DNA of 64,000 nt from NCBI GenBank assembly GCA_015232355.1, contig JADFZW010000017.1:52895-116894 (forward strand), in the 5' to 3' direction. Numbering within the stretch: position 1 is the stretch's first letter; every line of letters begins with the position of its first letter. Below, in pieces: positions 43,853 through 54,073 of the stretch. Source of the stretch: Oligoflexia bacterium (GTDB taxonomy: Bacteria > Bdellovibrionota > Bacteriovoracia > Bacteriovoracales > Bacteriovoracaceae). The position numbers were made by a program, and so were the translations under genes. The notes under the pieces were generated by a model, which saw nothing but the letters and a program-made list of their open reading frames with translations, was not told the origin of the DNA and did not search any database.

Positions 43853-46477
43853 TTAAAAATATGCTTGAATTTTAATTATGCCCTCTGGACAAAAATTTTT
43901 TTCAGCAAAAAATTTTAATAAGTAATTAGGTTTCACCGAAACCCCTTTACTATAGTTTGCTTTCAACAAGATTCCAATTTTTTTATCCAAGATAATTTGT
44001 TTTTCCAAAAGTGTTAATGCATTAACATCTAAAATAAATTTTTTACAATCATCTACAATCTTAATATCAACAATAAATTCTTTTGCAGAAGAATCAAAAT
44101 TTAAAAAAATATTTTCTATATTATCAATTGCGCCGGAAATAGGAATTAAATATTCTACGGAAATAATTGCCTCTTGAATTGAGGCGTCTCTCTTATCAAT
44201 CTGAGTAATATCATAAAAAATTAATCCTTCCTCTGAAGCATCTTGAAGTAACTGTAGTACTTTCAATTTTTCTTTTTCATCATCCCAAAATTCATAGGTT
44301 CTCACATCAATATATTCATGCAAGCTGTGCAATCCTATTGGTAAAGCTGGGCCAAAGGACAAAAGTGGACGCAAATTAAAACCTTCAGTATAAAGGGTCT
44401 TGATTTGCGCTCTTTTGAATATACGTGCTATCACTTTCTGCAAATCAAGATGAGATATAAAACTTAGTGGACCAATTTTAGCAAATTTTAATCGATATCT
44501 CTGTCCAATGTTTTGTCCCCTCTTTTCTCTGCTCAAAAAAATATTTAAACTTTTTTTATTTCCATCATCATCTATATTATTTTTATTTTCATCATCATCT
44601 ATAGATGATGATGAAGATAATTTAGATGAATCTACCTTTAGTAACTCTTTTCTCTTTTTCACCTCATCCATATCACATTCAACACCACAACCATGGCACT
44701 CAAATTTACTACATGGTTTTGTAATTATCTCCTTTTGAGCACGCAACCACTCTTCACCCAAAAAGCTTTCACTAACACCAACATCTATATGTGACCAAGA
44801 AAATTGATTATAAGATGATTGATCAAATGTCCGCTCTCGTAACTCTTCTTCAATATCAATCCCATTTTTTCTAAAGCTCTCTTGCCACAAACTATTATTG
44901 ATCTTGAAGTTCTCGTCCCAACCATCGAATCTTGCCCCACTCTCCCACGAATCCAAAATTACTTTTGCAAATTTAATATCTCCTCTGGCCATCAGAGCTT
45001 CAAAGATAGAAACATTAGCATCATGTTTTTTAAAATTAAGTTTATATTTTTTAGATAGTCCCCAAAGTAATTCCTGTTTACGTTTCAACTCTTCAAGGGA
45101 ATTAACTGCCGCCCACTGAAAGGGAGTATGTGGCTTAGGTACAAATGATGATACCGAAACAGTTAGCTCCGGTTTTCTTATTCCCATTTCAATGCCCACA
45201 TCTTTTATCTTTTTTGCCAACTCCATTATAGAAAGAACATCTTCATCTGTTTCGAATGGAAGTCCTATCATAAAATAGAGCTTCATCTTTTTCCAACCTA
45301 AGGAAAAAATCTTTCTAGCATTGGCAATAATTTCTTCTTCAGTAATGTTCTTATTAATTACTCGTCTCATTCGCTCACTGCCTGCCTCTGGTGCAAAGGT
45401 GAGTGAGTAATCTTTAAGTGATGCCATCTTCTCTAAAACAATATCACACAAACCGTAAGCACGAAGAGATGAAACTCCTAAAGAAATATTTTGTTCTTTT
45501 AAATCATCAACTAACTGAACCACCAGAGGTGCTAGCTTCGAATAATCTGCTGTTGAAAGTGATGTTAGTGATGCCTCTGATAATCCTCCTACCTTCAATC
45601 CCTCTTTAACTGCCCGAGTGATTTCATCAACATCTCTTTCCCTCACTGGTCTGTAATTCGTCCCTGAAAAACAAAATCGACAACCTTCACTACATCCTCT
45701 AGCAATCTCTATCGAGAATTTATCAAATATTGTTGTAAGATGAGGGATGGGCGAATTTGTTGGAAAAGGATATTTATTTAAATCTTTTATTTGATGTCGT
45801 CTAACTTTAGTGCTGTTGTTTTCAAGATTATGATTGCTTGGAAGATATACATATACTCCATTTTTTTTCCAATACTCAGAAGAAAGTTCCATTTTTATTT
45901 GATCTCTCTTTAATCCTTTCTCCCTTTTAAGATGATCGATATGCCTTAAAATTTTTATAAAGATATCTTCGCCATCTCCAATTAAAAATAAATCAATAAA
46001 TGGTACAAGCGGTTGTGGGTGACTTGCACATGGCCCTCCCGCAATTACTAGTGGTTCACTCTCCAATCTATCTTTGGAATAAAGAGAAATTTTTCCAAGC
46101 GACAACATGGTTAAGATATTAGTGTAGGTCAGCTCATATTGAAGAGAGAAACCGACAACATCAAATTCACTTAGTGGTCTAAAACTCTCTAGCGATACCA
46201 ATGGAATATTTCTCTCTTTCAACTCTTTTTCCATATCCATCCAAGGAGCAAAAACTCTCTCTGCAAATATATCCTTTTCATTATTTAATTGTTGATAGAG
46301 AATTTTGTAACCTAGGTGACCCATGCCTACTTCGTATAACTCAGGAAAACAAAGCGCTACTCGAATTTTTACACTTGGATCATCATCGCTCTTACTTACA
46401 ACTAAATGCTCTCCTCCTATATAACGTGCTGGTCGCTGTACTCTACTTAAAAAGCTAGCATAGGGATTTATTCGCAT
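43853..46477 (-). CDS. Radical-SAM protein TIGR03960 fused to DUF2344 (TIGR03936)
   Basis: The 874-aa protein has a B12-binding-like N-terminal part (RVALCFPELYEVGMGHLGYK), then the radical-SAM core with the cluster motif CSEGCRFCFSG (about 258-268, Cys spacing CxxxCxxC) and SFVPKPHTPFQW. The C-terminal third is the DUF2344 domain (YRLKFAKIGPLSFISHLDLQ, LLSFGPALPIGLHS). Fusion of the two families is known in several lineages; they are otherwise adjacent genes. Another short Cys group (CSKFECHGCGVEC, about 590-602) lies between the halves. The function is not settled; links to tRNA or ribosome modification have been proposed. Confidence 0.88.
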   Translation of the reverse strand: MRINPYASFLSRVQRPARYIGGEHLVVSKSDDDPSVKIRVALCFPELYEVGMGHLGYKILYQQLNNEKDIFAERVFAPWMDMEKELKERNIPLVSLESFRPLSEFDVVGFSLQYELTYTNILTMLSLGKISLYSKDRLESEPLVIAGGPCASHPQPLVPFIDLFLIGDGEDIFIKILRHIDHLKREKGLKRDQIKMELSSEYWKKNGVYVYLPSNHNLENNSTKVRRHQIKDLNKYPFPTNSPIPHLTTIFDKFSIEIARGCSEGCRFCFSGTNYRPVRERDVDEITRAVKEGLKVGGLSEASLTSLSTADYSKLAPLVVQLVDDLKEQNISLGVSSLRAYGLCDIVLEKMASLKDYSLTFAPEAGSERMRRVINKNITEEEIIANARKIFSLGWKKMKLYFMIGLPFETDEDVLSIMELAKKIKDVGIEMGIRKPELTVSVSSFVPKPHTPFQWAAVNSLEELKRKQELLWGLSKKYKLNFKKHDANVSIFEALMARGDIKFAKVILDSWESGARFDGWDENFKINNSLWQESFRKNGIDIEEELRERTFDQSSYNQFSWSHIDVGVSESFLGEEWLRAQKEIITKPCSKFECHGCGVECDMDEVKKRKELLKVDSSKLSSSSSIDDDENKNNIDDDGNKKSLNIFLSREKRGQNIGQRYRLKFAKIGPLSFISHLDLQKVIARIFKRAQIKTLYTEGFNLRPLLSFGPALPIGLHSLHEYIDVRTYEFWDDEKEKLKVLQLLQDASEEGLIFYDITQIDKRDASIQEAIISVEYLIPISGAIDNIENIFLNFDSSAKEFIVDIKIVDDCKKFILDVNALTLLEKQIILDKKIGILLKANYSKGVSVKPNYLLKFFAEKNFCPEGIIKIQAYF

Positions 46478-46522
46478 AAATTCTCACATTCTCAAAATTT
46501 AATTTAATTAATTTAATCTATT

Positions 46523-47674
46523 CTAAATACCAGCGGAAATAGTCATTGAAAAGCGGCGATCCTCTTTTCCTCTAAATTCATTCGTTGTGGTGTCCACCGC
46601 ATAAGTTGTGAGATCAAATTCCAATTTTCTGCTTTTGAATCCTAGTCCTGCACTACCAAAGCCATCGCCATAACCAAAACGTAAAAACATTATTCTACCA
46701 AAATCAAACTCAGCTCCGGCCATAAGCTTACGCGCAGATTTTACTTCTGGATATTTATTGCTTGCATCTTTGTAATTTACTTCCATATGAACGCGAACAT
46801 ATTTTCCAAGTTGTGGAGTAACTGAGAAACCAACATCAATTGCATCTTTGATCTTATCAGGAGCACCTGCGGCCCTGCCTTTAAATTCTTTATTGGTAAC
46901 ATTGTTCTTTTTAGCAGAAAGAGTTGGCAAAAATCCAATAGGAAGAGTAATCCTTCCACCTACAAGAAGTAAAAACATATTGCCCTTTTGATAATCACCA
47001 TCCTCCACTTCAACACTGACATTTGGATCTTGCTCTACAAAGATTTCATTTCTACTCAAATACATCGCTGTAACACCAAATTTAAATATTCCACCAAAGA
47101 GTGAAAGATTAAGCGCCCCATATGGGCCATAATCTTCCCTGGATGCAAATTCATATAATGATGTCTCTTCATCAAGACCCAATGTTGCTCTTTTCTGAAG
47201 TGAGTACACATATCCGATACTAACAAATCTTATGGTAATATTAGGCATCAGATTTACTCTGTTATATAATATTTTCCCTCTGTTTTTTAACAACAATTGC
47301 CTACTACCTTCAAAACTAAATCCTTTGGTAATATTAGCGGAAATATCTGTCACTCCACCACCAGAAGTTGTTTGAATTAAATCTTTGTTAGTTTCAAGAT
47401 GAACGTTATTTAAATGAAAATGTCCGGTTCTAACAGATCCAAGACCTGCCGGATTGTAAAATGATGAACTACTATCATCTACTTTACAAATAAAAGCATT
47501 ACCCATTGCTAATCCACGACCTGAAGTAACTATCTCTGGAAAAGCAGCATCGTTAAAACGAATAAAAGCATAGGTGTTTGATAAGAACAAAAAAAAGCTA
47601 CAACAGTTGATTAGTATAGCAACAAATAAAAAATCAAATAAAAAATCAAATAAAAAATCAAATAATCTAGTCAT
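46523..47674 (-). CDS. PorV/FadL-like outer-membrane barrel protein
   Basis: The 383-aa protein has a hydrophobic N-terminus whose first codons are a 12-bp repeat (FDFLFDFLFDFL), followed by a signal-like core. The mature part begins with RGLAMGNAFICKVDDSSSSF, then YNPAGLGSVRTGHFHLNN, the pattern of PorV/UPF0164- or FadL-like barrels. Alternating strands follow. Function could be hydrophobic substrate uptake or secretion support; nothing in the context decides. It lies 23 bp downstream of ilvE on the same strand. Confidence 0.65.
   Translation of the reverse strand: MTRLFDFLFDFLFDFLFVAILINCCSFFLFLSNTYAFIRFNDAAFPEIVTSGRGLAMGNAFICKVDDSSSSFYNPAGLGSVRTGHFHLNNVHLETNKDLIQTTSGGGVTDISANITKGFSFEGSRQLLLKNRGKILYNRVNLMPNITIRFVSIGYVYSLQKRATLGLDEETSLYEFASREDYGPYGALNLSLFGGIFKFGVTAMYLSRNEIFVEQDPNVSVEVEDGDYQKGNMFLLLVGGRITLPIGFLPTLSAKKNNVTNKEFKGRAAGAPDKIKDAIDVGFSVTPQLGKYVRVHMEVNYKDASNKYPEVKSARKLMAGAEFDFGRIMFLRFGYGDGFGSAGLGFKSRKLEFDLTTYAVDTTTNEFRGKEDRRFSMTISAGI
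47627..47664 (-). repeat. In-frame 12-bp repeat in a signal sequence
   Basis: Three copies of AAAAAATCAAAT encode (FDFL)n at the N-terminus of the barrel protein. Copy changes would lengthen or shorten the hydrophobic signal by four residues without frameshift. Confidence 0.8.
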
Positions 47675-47697
47675 ACTCTTAGTATATACTACGATTT

Positions 47698-48774
47698 TTA
47701 AAATCTAAAATCAATTTTCTCGACAAAACCTAAAGTATCTTTTTGTAGGCCAATTTGCAGAGAAGTTATATAATCAAAAAGTTTTTTTGATAATTGACCA
47801 GTTTTTCCATCTGCTATTTGATAATTTTCACCCTTATACACTAACTTTCCAACAGGAGAGATAACTGCAGCAGTACCAACACCAAACACTTCGGTTACTT
47901 TTCCACTGCTAATTCCATTTATTAATTCATCTATTGGAAGTAATCTCTCTGAAACTTTCATTCCCCATTCTTTAGTAATCTTAATAACACTGTCTCTGGT
48001 AATTCCTGGGAGAATAGATCCTGAAAGCATTGGAGTAACTAACTCTTCCTTAAAGTAGGCAAAAATGTTCATTGCACCTACCTCTTCCACATATTTTCTC
48101 TCAACTCCATCAAGCCAAAGAACTTGACTACAACCATGTTTTTGTCCCTCTTTTTGCGCTAATAAAGAAGCAGCATAATTCCCCATCGCTTTTGCTTCAC
48201 CAACGCCTCCTCTCACTGCTCGTACATATTGATCAGAAACAAAAATATCTACAGGATTAAATCCTTTAGAATAGTAAGGACCTACTGGACCGACGATAAC
48301 GTAAAATAAATAACGATTCGATGGACGAACTCCCAAACATGTTTCAGTTGCGATCATTGTTGGTCTGATATAGAGAGCATATCCTTTAGTATCTGGTATC
48401 CATTCACTCTCTAAACAAACTAATTTTTTTATAGCATCTAAAACAAATTCTTTATCAAAATTTGGCATCACTAATCTATTAGCAGAATTATTCATCCTCT
48501 CTAAATTTTTTTGAGGACGAAACAGATAAAGTTCCCCGTCTCTCTTGTATGCTTTCATTCCTTCAAAAATACCTTGACCGTAATGGAATACCATCGCCGA
48601 TGGAGAAAGCGCGATATCGTGGTATGGTTCAATTCGTGGATTTATCCACTCACCATCTACATGTTCCATTATAAACATATGATCAGAAAAGATGCGACCA
48701 AATCCTAAATTAGCATCAAAGACAGGAATTACTTTTTTCTTTTCTTTGGAAACTTTTGTGATTTTTAAATCCAT
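47698..48774 (-). CDS. ilvE: Branched-chain amino acid aminotransferase
   Basis: The 358-aa protein follows AGGGAG. It has the fold-type IV motifs VFHYGQGIFEGMKAYKR, ALYIRPTMIATETCLGVRP, VRGGVGEAKAMGNYAAS with the PLP lysine K195, and VTEVFGVGTAAVISPVG. The length and motifs match the eukaryote-like/long BCAT group (BCAT type II). It makes valine, leucine and isoleucine from their keto acids with glutamate. All catalytic residues look intact. Confidence 0.95.
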   Translation of the reverse strand: MDLKITKVSKEKKKVIPVFDANLGFGRIFSDHMFIMEHVDGEWINPRIEPYHDIALSPSAMVFHYGQGIFEGMKAYKRDGELYLFRPQKNLERMNNSANRLVMPNFDKEFVLDAIKKLVCLESEWIPDTKGYALYIRPTMIATETCLGVRPSNRYLFYVIVGPVGPYYSKGFNPVDIFVSDQYVRAVRGGVGEAKAMGNYAASLLAQKEGQKHGCSQVLWLDGVERKYVEEVGAMNIFAYFKEELVTPMLSGSILPGITRDSVIKITKEWGMKVSERLLPIDELINGISSGKVTEVFGVGTAAVISPVGKLVYKGENYQIADGKTGQLSKKLFDYITSLQIGLQKDTLGFVEKIDFRF

Positions 48775-48808
48775 TATCTGCTCCCTTATTTTCTTAATTA
48801 AAATTAAA

Positions 48809-48842
48809 AGATCAGCTGCCAGATCAGCTGCCAGATCAGCTG
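48809..48842. repeat. 12-bp tandem repeat upstream of ilvE
   Basis: Almost three copies of AGATCAGCTGCC lie 35-68 bp upstream of the ilvE start. AGATCAGCTG contains a CAGCTG palindrome, so it could be a regulator site, or simple slippage. Confidence 0.7.
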
Positions 48843-48881
48843 TAAGATATCAAAATTTCAACTCTGTTGCAAAAAGATTCT

Positions 48882-50336
48882 TTACGATTGATTCTTTACG
48901 TCTTTCTTTACGTCTTTCTTTACGTCTTTAGCTACTTCTTTAGAATTTGTATTTGTATTTGTATTTGTATTTGTATTGGAATTTGAATTTGATGTTGAGT
49001 AATATGAATGATGATTTCCTTGCTCAATTTTTTTAGAAAAAATATGCTTTTCACCCTCGGAATCTGAAATTCTTACGGTTTTTATTTCATAGTTTTGCAC
49101 TTCTTCAATTTTAAATACTAACCCCTCCCAAAAGACCATCATTCCTTTTTTAGGAAAGTGATTTCCCATATTATCTAATAAAAATCCTGTCAAAGTAGAA
49201 TAATTATCATTAAGTGGTATTTTTATATCGTAATTATTATATAAATCGCGAAGAGAAGTATTTCCTTCGACTAAAATTCCATCCCCCTCAGTTGATGTTG
49301 CCTCTTTCTGTGCCTTCTCTTCCATTTCAGAGAGTTTATCATGTTCATCGTGAATCTCGCCAAGAATCTCCTCTATTATATCTTCTAAAGTAACAATACC
49401 TACTACTAATCCATTCTCATCTTTAACTAATGCTAAGTGCACCTTACGACGATTCATATGATCAAATACAGCTTGAATCTTCATATGCTCATAGACTAAA
49501 AATGGGGTCTTCAAATATCTTTTCAAAGAGAAAGTATCACTATTATCAGGAGTAAAAGAACTACTAAAGGGTAACAAATCCTTTACATGTAAAAATCCAA
49601 TCGTCTTATCTAAATCTCCATCATCACAAACCGGATATCTGCTGTGATTAAAATATGGAAGCGTCTTTATTATTTCATTGTATCCAGCATCGCTACGAAT
49701 ATAATTAACCTTACTTCGAGGAATCATAATGTCTTTAACTTTAATAGTTGGAAATTCCAGAATAGAATTTAAAAGATCTAGTTGTTTTGAATCAATAGTC
49801 TTATCTTTTTCCGCTTGCTCCACCATAAATTCAATATCGTCCATAGTAACTAAACGGCCACTCAGCTCTGCATTTCTACCCAAAACTTTTTTTATAATAA
49901 AACAAAAGACAACTACAGCAGGATAAAAAAAGTAGTAATTAAATTTTAACATTTTGATAGTTGGTAGAGCTAAATTCTCTGCATTCTTTCGGCCATAGGT
50001 TTTTGGAATTACTTCACCAAAGATTAGAATGAGAATTGTAGTGACTCCTACACTTATTGCCAGAGCATCACTTTGAAAATGTCTAGATGCAACCCTAGTG
50101 GCCAAACCGGCAACAAAGGTATTGACCAAATTATTTCCAATTAAAATTGTAGTTAATATCCCGTTCGTCCGTTTGGCCACAAATTGCAATGCCTTGCCCA
50201 TTGGACCACCATCTGCAATCAATTGCCTAGTTCTATCCACATTGATTGACATTAGAATCGCTTCAGAACAAGAGTAAAATGCAGAAAAAATAAAACCGAA
50301 AATAATTAACAAACCGTCTGTGATGTCCGAATACAT
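48882..50336 (-). CDS. CNNM/CorC-like transporter (DUF21-CBS-CorC domain)
   Basis: The 484-aa protein has a DUF21 membrane domain (about 1-180; SEAILMSINVDRTRQLIADG, EVIPKTYGRKNAENLAL) with about four helices. Two CBS domains follow (about 205-325; VKDIMIPRSKVNYI, LVVGIVTLEDIIEEILGEI), then a CorC_HlyC domain (about 350-435). Such proteins handle Mg or Co efflux. The C-terminal 50 residues are low-complexity: an (NT)n run from a TTTGTA hexanucleotide repeat and a (DVKK)n run from a 12-bp repeat. The family core is complete. Confidence 0.88.
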   Translation of the reverse strand: MYSDITDGLLIIFGFIFSAFYSCSEAILMSINVDRTRQLIADGGPMGKALQFVAKRTNGILTTILIGNNLVNTFVAGLATRVASRHFQSDALAISVGVTTILILIFGEVIPKTYGRKNAENLALPTIKMLKFNYYFFYPAVVVFCFIIKKVLGRNAELSGRLVTMDDIEFMVEQAEKDKTIDSKQLDLLNSILEFPTIKVKDIMIPRSKVNYIRSDAGYNEIIKTLPYFNHSRYPVCDDGDLDKTIGFLHVKDLLPFSSSFTPDNSDTFSLKRYLKTPFLVYEHMKIQAVFDHMNRRKVHLALVKDENGLVVGIVTLEDIIEEILGEIHDEHDKLSEMEEKAQKEATSTEGDGILVEGNTSLRDLYNNYDIKIPLNDNYSTLTGFLLDNMGNHFPKKGMMVFWEGLVFKIEEVQNYEIKTVRISDSEGEKHIFSKKIEQGNHHSYYSTSNSNSNTNTNTNTNTNSKEVAKDVKKDVKKDVKNQS

Positions 50337-50382
50337 AATTTGATTTTTTTGTTTTGATTATATCTTAGAATACTCAAAATAT

Positions 50383-50422
50383 TATATTTTATATTTTATA
50401 TTTTATATTTTATATTTTATAT
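50383..50422. repeat. 7-bp tandem repeat between rny and the CNNM gene
   Basis: About five to six copies of TATATTT lie between the rny stop (50438) and the CNNM gene start (50336). A 7-bp unit shifts spacing, so promoter or leader length could vary. Confidence 0.7.
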
Positions 50423-50437
50423 TCTAACATCTCCATC

Positions 50438-51994
50438 CTATTTTGCAACATGAACCGCTCTTGTTTCCCTGATTACTGTCACTTTAATTGATCCTGGATA
50501 TGTCATCTCTTTTTCTATCTTCTTTGCTATCTCCCTAGATATCATCACTGTATCATCATCTGATACTTGAGTGTTTTCTACGAGCACTCGCACCTCTCGA
50601 CCGGCAGAAATTGCATAGCTCTTTGTTACTCCATCAAAACTGTTAACTATTGCTTCGATATCGGTCAATCTTGAGATGTATGATTCCATCATTGCTTTAC
50701 GAGCACCAGGTCTTGCACCAGAGAGTGCATCTGCTGCTGCCACAAGATAAGCAAGTACTGATTCAGGTTTTTCATCATCATGATGTCCTCTGATTGCATG
50801 AATGATGTCTTGAGATTCTCCATATCTCTTAGCAAATTCTGCTCCTACCACTGCATGTGATGCCTCTACAGATGCATCGATTACTTTACCAATATCGTGT
50901 AGTAATGCTGCTCTTCTTGCCTGCTTAACATTTACTCCTAACTCTGCGGCCATACTTCCACACAAGAAAGCTGTTTCGAGAGCGTGTTGATATTGGTTTT
51001 GAGTATACGAAGTTCGCCAATTAAGAGCGCCAACTAATTTTAAAATTTCAGGATGAATACCATGAACTCCAATTTCCATTTGCGCTTTCTCGCCTAATTC
51101 TCTTAAGCGTGTATCAAATTCACTCTTCGATTTTTCATAGAACTCTTCGATTTTCGCTGGATGAATTCTTCCATCTGCAATTAATTTCAAGATAGTCATT
51201 CTGGCCATCTCTTTACGAAGAACATTAAAAGATGAGATCACAACAACTTCAGGAGTATCATCAATTAATAAATCCACTCCGCAAATTTGCTCGAATGCAC
51301 GAATGTTTCTTCCCTCTCTACCAATCAATCTTCCTTTTATATCATCAGATGGTAATTCCACAGTAGAGATAGTTCCTTCTGAAACATACTCTCCAGCAAA
51401 TCTTTGAATAGCAATTCCTATCACTCTCTTGGCCTTCTTCTCAGCATCTTCTCTTGTCTCTTCCTCAACTCTTCTTATATATTTAGCAGCATCAACTCTT
51501 GCATCTTGAATTAGCGCCTCTTTTAACTCATTTCTTGCTTCCTCTCTAGTCATCCCACTTACTTGAGAGAGTTTCTCTGCTAACTCTTTTTGTTTTGTTT
51601 TAAACTTATCTACCTCTTCATTAATTTTCTTTCGTTCACGTTCAATCTCTTCTTCTTTACTCTTTACTCGTTCGATCTCTTTATTCTTCTCTTCAATTTT
51701 TTGATCTAAAATAATCTCTTTCTTCCCAAGTTCTCTTTCTTGATTTTTGAGACCATTTTGAATATTTCTTATCTCTTTTTCTAATTCTACTCTCTCTTCT
51801 TTTACAATTAACTTTGCCTCTTTACGTGCATTGTATTTTAAATCCTGAACCTCTTTTTTAGCCTTTTCAATTAAACTTGTAGCTTTATCTTGATCATCCT
51901 TTGATTTTGCATCAAGGACTTTGTTTCTAATAAAATACCCAATCCCCGCTCCCAAGAGCAAAGATAAAATTGCACTTAAAAATATTTCTAACAT
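50438..51994 (-). CDS. rny: Ribonuclease Y
   Basis: The 518-aa protein has an N-terminal membrane helix (about 3-23), a long coiled coil (about 30-190), a KH domain (about 210-270; GRLIGREGRNIRAFEQICGV) and an HD domain (about 335-430; ALLHDIGKVIDASVEASHAV) with the metal-binding HD pair. It is full length (typical about 510-520 aa). RNase Y is a membrane-bound endonuclease starting mRNA decay. AAGGGGAATATTA lies before the ATG. It is upstream of the CNNM gene and downstream of zapA. Confidence 0.95.
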   Translation of the reverse strand: MLEIFLSAILSLLLGAGIGYFIRNKVLDAKSKDDQDKATSLIEKAKKEVQDLKYNARKEAKLIVKEERVELEKEIRNIQNGLKNQERELGKKEIILDQKIEEKNKEIERVKSKEEEIERERKKINEEVDKFKTKQKELAEKLSQVSGMTREEARNELKEALIQDARVDAAKYIRRVEEETREDAEKKAKRVIGIAIQRFAGEYVSEGTISTVELPSDDIKGRLIGREGRNIRAFEQICGVDLLIDDTPEVVVISSFNVLRKEMARMTILKLIADGRIHPAKIEEFYEKSKSEFDTRLRELGEKAQMEIGVHGIHPEILKLVGALNWRTSYTQNQYQHALETAFLCGSMAAELGVNVKQARRAALLHDIGKVIDASVEASHAVVGAEFAKRYGESQDIIHAIRGHHDDEKPESVLAYLVAAADALSGARPGARKAMMESYISRLTDIEAIVNSFDGVTKSYAISAGREVRVLVENTQVSDDDTVMISREIAKKIEKEMTYPGSIKVTVIRETRAVHVAK

Positions 51995-52239
51995 TAATAT
52001 TCCCCTTAACCCTTAAGTCGTTAAACTAAAATATCATTATCTAAATCTAAACCTAAACCTAAACCTAGCGAAGGAAATAAAAGAAATTTGCATTTGAGAA
52101 TTTGATAGTAATAGTAGATGAAAATATCAAGGACTGAATTTAAATAAGTATTAAGCACTAATAACTAAATAACCACAAACCAAAAACAAATATTAAATTT
52201 CATTAAATCTTATTAAATTTATAATTTATAATTTATAAT

Positions 52240-52542
52240 TTACGATTTGATTTCCTCAATCACACCCAAGATCTCACTTGAAATAGTATCCATCTTTTGC
52301 AAACTATTTTTATATTCCTCTTTCAAAGAGATATAATCTTGAGCAAGTTTTAGGGCGGCCAGTACAGCACACTCCTCTCTACTTAGACCAGGAGATGCAC
52401 TCTTTAGTAAACCCATTTCACAATTTACTAAACCAATAACATCTTGAGCACTAACTCCATTGTCTACAGCTTCGGGGCGATACCTAACCTTAAGTCCTAG
52501 TACCTCATATTCTCTATAGCTATTATCTTTATTGTCCATCAT
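52240..52542 (-). CDS. zapA: ZapA-like cell division protein
   Basis: The 100-aa protein fits ZapA: EYEVLGLKVRYRPEA near the N-terminus, AVLAALKLAQDYISLKEEY in the middle and a C-terminal coiled coil. ZapA dimers or tetramers bundle FtsZ filaments at midcell. It lies between ftsY and rny, 33 bp downstream of the ftsY stop. Sequence conservation in this family is low; pattern and context support the call. Confidence 0.7.
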   Translation of the reverse strand: MMDNKDNSYREYEVLGLKVRYRPEAVDNGVSAQDVIGLVNCEMGLLKSASPGLSREECAVLAALKLAQDYISLKEEYKNSLQKMDTISSEILGVIEEIKS

Positions 52543-52574
52543 TCATAATAACCTATTAAAAAAAGACTTCACCG

Positions 52575-53825
52575 TCAATGAACATCTAGTAATGCCTCTA
52601 AATATTCCTTCAGATCAAATTTATCCAAATCCTCAACTGACTCACCAACACCTATAAATACAATTGGAATTTTTAATTCCTGAACTATTGCAACTGCACT
52701 ACCTGCTTTTGCAGAACCATCACACTTTGTAAAAATAATTCCTGTCAAATTTAGTGCTCTATGAAATTCTTGAGCTTGCTTAATTGCATTCTGACCAGTT
52801 ATCGCATCTAGTACTAGTAATATCTGATGTGGGGCACTTGCATCTAATTTGCTAAGAACTCTCTTTAATTTTTTTAATTCTTCCATCAGATTTGCATTGT
52901 TATGCAATCGTCCTGCAGTATCCAATATGCAATAGTTTGCTCCTGAATTTCTGGCCGACTGTAAAGCTTCATATGCAACTCCGCTAGGATCAGATCCTTC
53001 TCGCGCTCGTACCATTTGCACATTTGCTCTTTTACACCATACCTCTAACTGATCAACAGCGGCCGCACGAAATGTATCACATGCACCAACTACAACCTTC
53101 GCTCCTTCTGAGCTGTACTTCATTGCTAATTTTCCTATTGTAGTCGTCTTGCCTACACCATTTACTCCAACAATCATAATTACATTTGTTATTACATTTG
53201 TTTTTTCCGTTTGTTGGGTCGCTTGAGTCACTTGAGTCGTGTGGTACATTTCCATTCTTTTATAGAGAAAATCATAAAGAAATAATTTAAATTTTTTCTC
53301 TATCTCATTCTCATTCTCATTCTCATTCTCATTCTCATTTTTATCATTGGTGCCACCGGTAGAAACTTTTTTTAATTCATCAAGCAACTCTTCAACTAAT
53401 TTTGGTCCTAGATCTGCAGCATATAGAATCTCTTCCAACTCTTCAAAAGAACTTTCATCACTTGCTCCTCTAGAAAATACATTACCAATTTTGTCCCATA
53501 TATCTCCTCTCGAGCGCAAAAGGCCATTTTTTAATCGCGAAGACCATGGAACCTTTACTTCTTCAATTATCTCTTCGACAACTCTCTTTTCTTCTTCTTT
53601 TTCTACTCTAACTTTTTCTACTCTAACTTTTTCTACTGTAACTTCTTCTTGAACTTTTTCTTCTACTTTCTTCTTCGCTCTTGTTCTTACTCTTACTCTT
53701 ATAATGATAATTGTTGTGACTATAACGACGGCAACAATTGCCAATAATATAATAAGAAGTAGTGTGATATGCGTATTTACAAAATTTAATATATTCGTAG
53801 TTGCTGTGGTATTTACATTATCCAT
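52575..53825 (-). CDS. ftsY: FtsY, signal recognition particle receptor
   Basis: I start at ATG 53825 (MDNVNTTA), with AGAGAG upstream; the frame extends to 53882 with no site. The protein (416 aa) has an N-terminal membrane helix (about 18-43), a charged linker, and the SRP NG domain. Its GTPase motifs are GVNGVGKTTTIGKLA, DTFRAAAVDQLEVW, ILDTAGRLHNNANLMEEL, and TKCDGSAKAGSAVA. It docks ribosome-SRP complexes at the membrane. The linker carries an 18-bp repeat (KVRVEK) and a hexanucleotide (NE)n run inside the N domain loop (53304-53339), so length varies without frameshift. Function should be intact. Confidence 0.95.
   Translation of the reverse strand: MDNVNTTATTNILNFVNTHITLLLIILLAIVAVVIVTTIIIIRVRVRTRAKKKVEEKVQEEVTVEKVRVEKVRVEKEEEKRVVEEIIEEVKVPWSSRLKNGLLRSRGDIWDKIGNVFSRGASDESSFEELEEILYAADLGPKLVEELLDELKKVSTGGTNDKNENENENENENEIEKKFKLFLYDFLYKRMEMYHTTQVTQATQQTEKTNVITNVIMIVGVNGVGKTTTIGKLAMKYSSEGAKVVVGACDTFRAAAVDQLEVWCKRANVQMVRAREGSDPSGVAYEALQSARNSGANYCILDTAGRLHNNANLMEELKKLKRVLSKLDASAPHQILLVLDAITGQNAIKQAQEFHRALNLTGIIFTKCDGSAKAGSAVAIVQELKIPIVFIGVGESVEDLDKFDLKEYLEALLDVH
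53304..53339 (-). repeat. In-frame hexanucleotide repeat in ftsY
   Basis: Six copies of CTCATT encode alternating Asn-Glu (NENENENENENE) in a loop of the FtsY N domain. Units are multiples of three, so only length changes. Confidence 0.85.
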
Positions 53826-54073
53826 AAAATAAAACTCTCTTTTGTTGCAATGATCTCTTTTGTTACAATAAAAATATGCCAAATTAAATAAAAAAAATTT
53901 AATTTATTATGATCAAAACCATAATATATTACCGATACAAAAAAAATAATTTTAAATCCTAAAATTACATTCAAATATTACGAAAAGACAAGGAGCGGAT
54001 AGCGTTGATATATTATTCTTATTAAACACGTGATCTGCATGGTGTATGAGATGAGATAGGAAGGTATTTTGAT

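Noticed and set aside
51995..52239. Possible 6S RNA next to zapA
   Set aside because: 6S RNA is often near zapA, but no long bulged hairpin is recognisable in this AT-rich gap, which instead holds CCTAAA and TTTATAAT repeats.
53299..53340. Regular repeats in ftsY, epmA and elsewhere as CRISPR-like arrays
   Set aside because: Units are 6-18 bp with no spacers and mostly within reading frames; simple tandem repeats, not CRISPR. No cas genes are present.
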